Below, in pieces: positions 5,536-5,676 of a stretch of 5,676 bases of DNA (positions within the stretch are counted from its first letter, which is position 1; every line of letters starts with the position of its first letter). This stretch comes from JANNVZ01 sp031418455 (GTDB taxonomy: Bacteria > Bacteroidota > Bacteroidia > Flavobacteriales_D > Sanyastnellaceae). Made by a program: the position numbers and the translations under genes. The stretch spans positions 1 through 5,676 of the forward strand of contig JANOXJ010000181.1 of the NCBI GenBank assembly GCA_031418455.1, given 5' to 3'. The notes below the pieces were generated by a model, which made no database searches, was not told where the DNA came from, and worked only from the letters and a program-made list of their open reading frames with translations.

Positions 5536-5676
5536 CTAGGGTTGTACTATGGCGGTCACTTCTATTTCCACAAGCATGTCTTTGTCAATCAGGTTGCTTA
5601 CTTCCACCATGGTAGTAGCTGGTTTTATAGTGCTAAAGTACCTGCCATGCACACGGCCTATGGCTTCCCATTGGCT
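5536..5676 (-). CDS. RidA-family (YjgF/YER057c/UK114) protein, C-terminal part
   Basis: The last 46 residues and the TAG stop (5538-5536) are present; the start lies beyond the right edge. The segment WEAIGRVHGRYFSTIKPATT followed by MVEVSNLIDKDMLVEIEVTAIV has the family's C-terminal pattern: a helix, the Pro-Ala turn, and two strands ending in LVEIE-x-x-AIV. Canonical RidA hydrolyses reactive 2-aminoacrylate and related imines in the cytoplasm using an arginine (Arg105 in the enteric protein) in a PAR-S/T motif. Here the matching position is Thr in PATT, so the protein probably belongs to one of the Rid subgroups without that arginine and may not have the standard imine deaminase activity. 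Only about a third of the protein is visible, and the rest of the active site cannot be checked. It precedes the lipoprotein gene by 24 bases on the same strand. Confidence 0.85.
   Translation of the reverse strand, partial: SQWEAIGRVHGRYFSTIKPATTMVEVSNLIDKDMLVEIEVTAIVQP

Noticed and set aside
1..5676. CRISPR arrays, tRNA or rRNA genes, insertion sequences, phage or defence genes, toxin-antitoxin pairs.
   Set aside because: No direct repeats with spacers, no tRNA-like folds, no transposase or integrase motifs, and almost all bases are taken up by the listed genes.

Overview
The window reads as a chromosomal housekeeping stretch from a member of the Bacteroidota. Pointers are the PafA-type alkaline phosphatase, two N-termini with lipoboxes, a small lipoprotein with a KRKYLDGYHxEW-type motif after the lipid cysteine that I associate with this phylum, the absence of Shine-Dalgarno sequences (A-rich leaders instead), and a perfect match to the Bacteroidota -7 promoter element TAnnTTTG in front of pyrE. 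The genus cannot be told from this sequence. Coding density is very high: the largest non-coding gap is about 60 bases, and I see no RNA genes, mobile elements, CRISPR arrays or long repeats.

Layout. The left edge holds the N-terminal 70 codons of a NUDIX-type protein on the minus strand (212 down to 1). It is divergent from pyrE (211-849, plus), and the two start codons overlap in a single CATG. pyrE is followed by a small SRPBCC-fold gene (905-1315, plus). This short plus-strand unit meets the convergent end of a minus-strand cluster with only 10 bases between stop codons. Read in its own direction, the minus-strand cluster is: the end of a RidA-family gene (5676-5536), a lipoprotein with three predicted membrane helices (5511-4819), a PafA-like periplasmic phosphatase (4757-3084), and an M61 metallopeptidase with a PDZ domain (3056-1326). 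Gaps are 24, 61 and 27 bases, so all four may share a transcript, though no common pathway is evident.

Function. PyrE makes OMP in pyrimidine synthesis; the NUDIX and SRPBCC neighbours resemble genes I recall beside pyrE in other Bacteroidota, but their role there is unproven. PafA would release phosphate from organic esters outside the cytoplasm, and the M61 enzyme would trim peptides, apparently in the cytoplasm because no signal peptide is present.

I do not see convincing evidence for a wholly new system. The points most worth a second look are the shared CATG start with a -7 element placed for a leaderless pyrE mRNA, the unusual lipoprotein-plus-three-helix protein with a hairpin at its start codon, and a RidA relative lacking the usual deaminase arginine.
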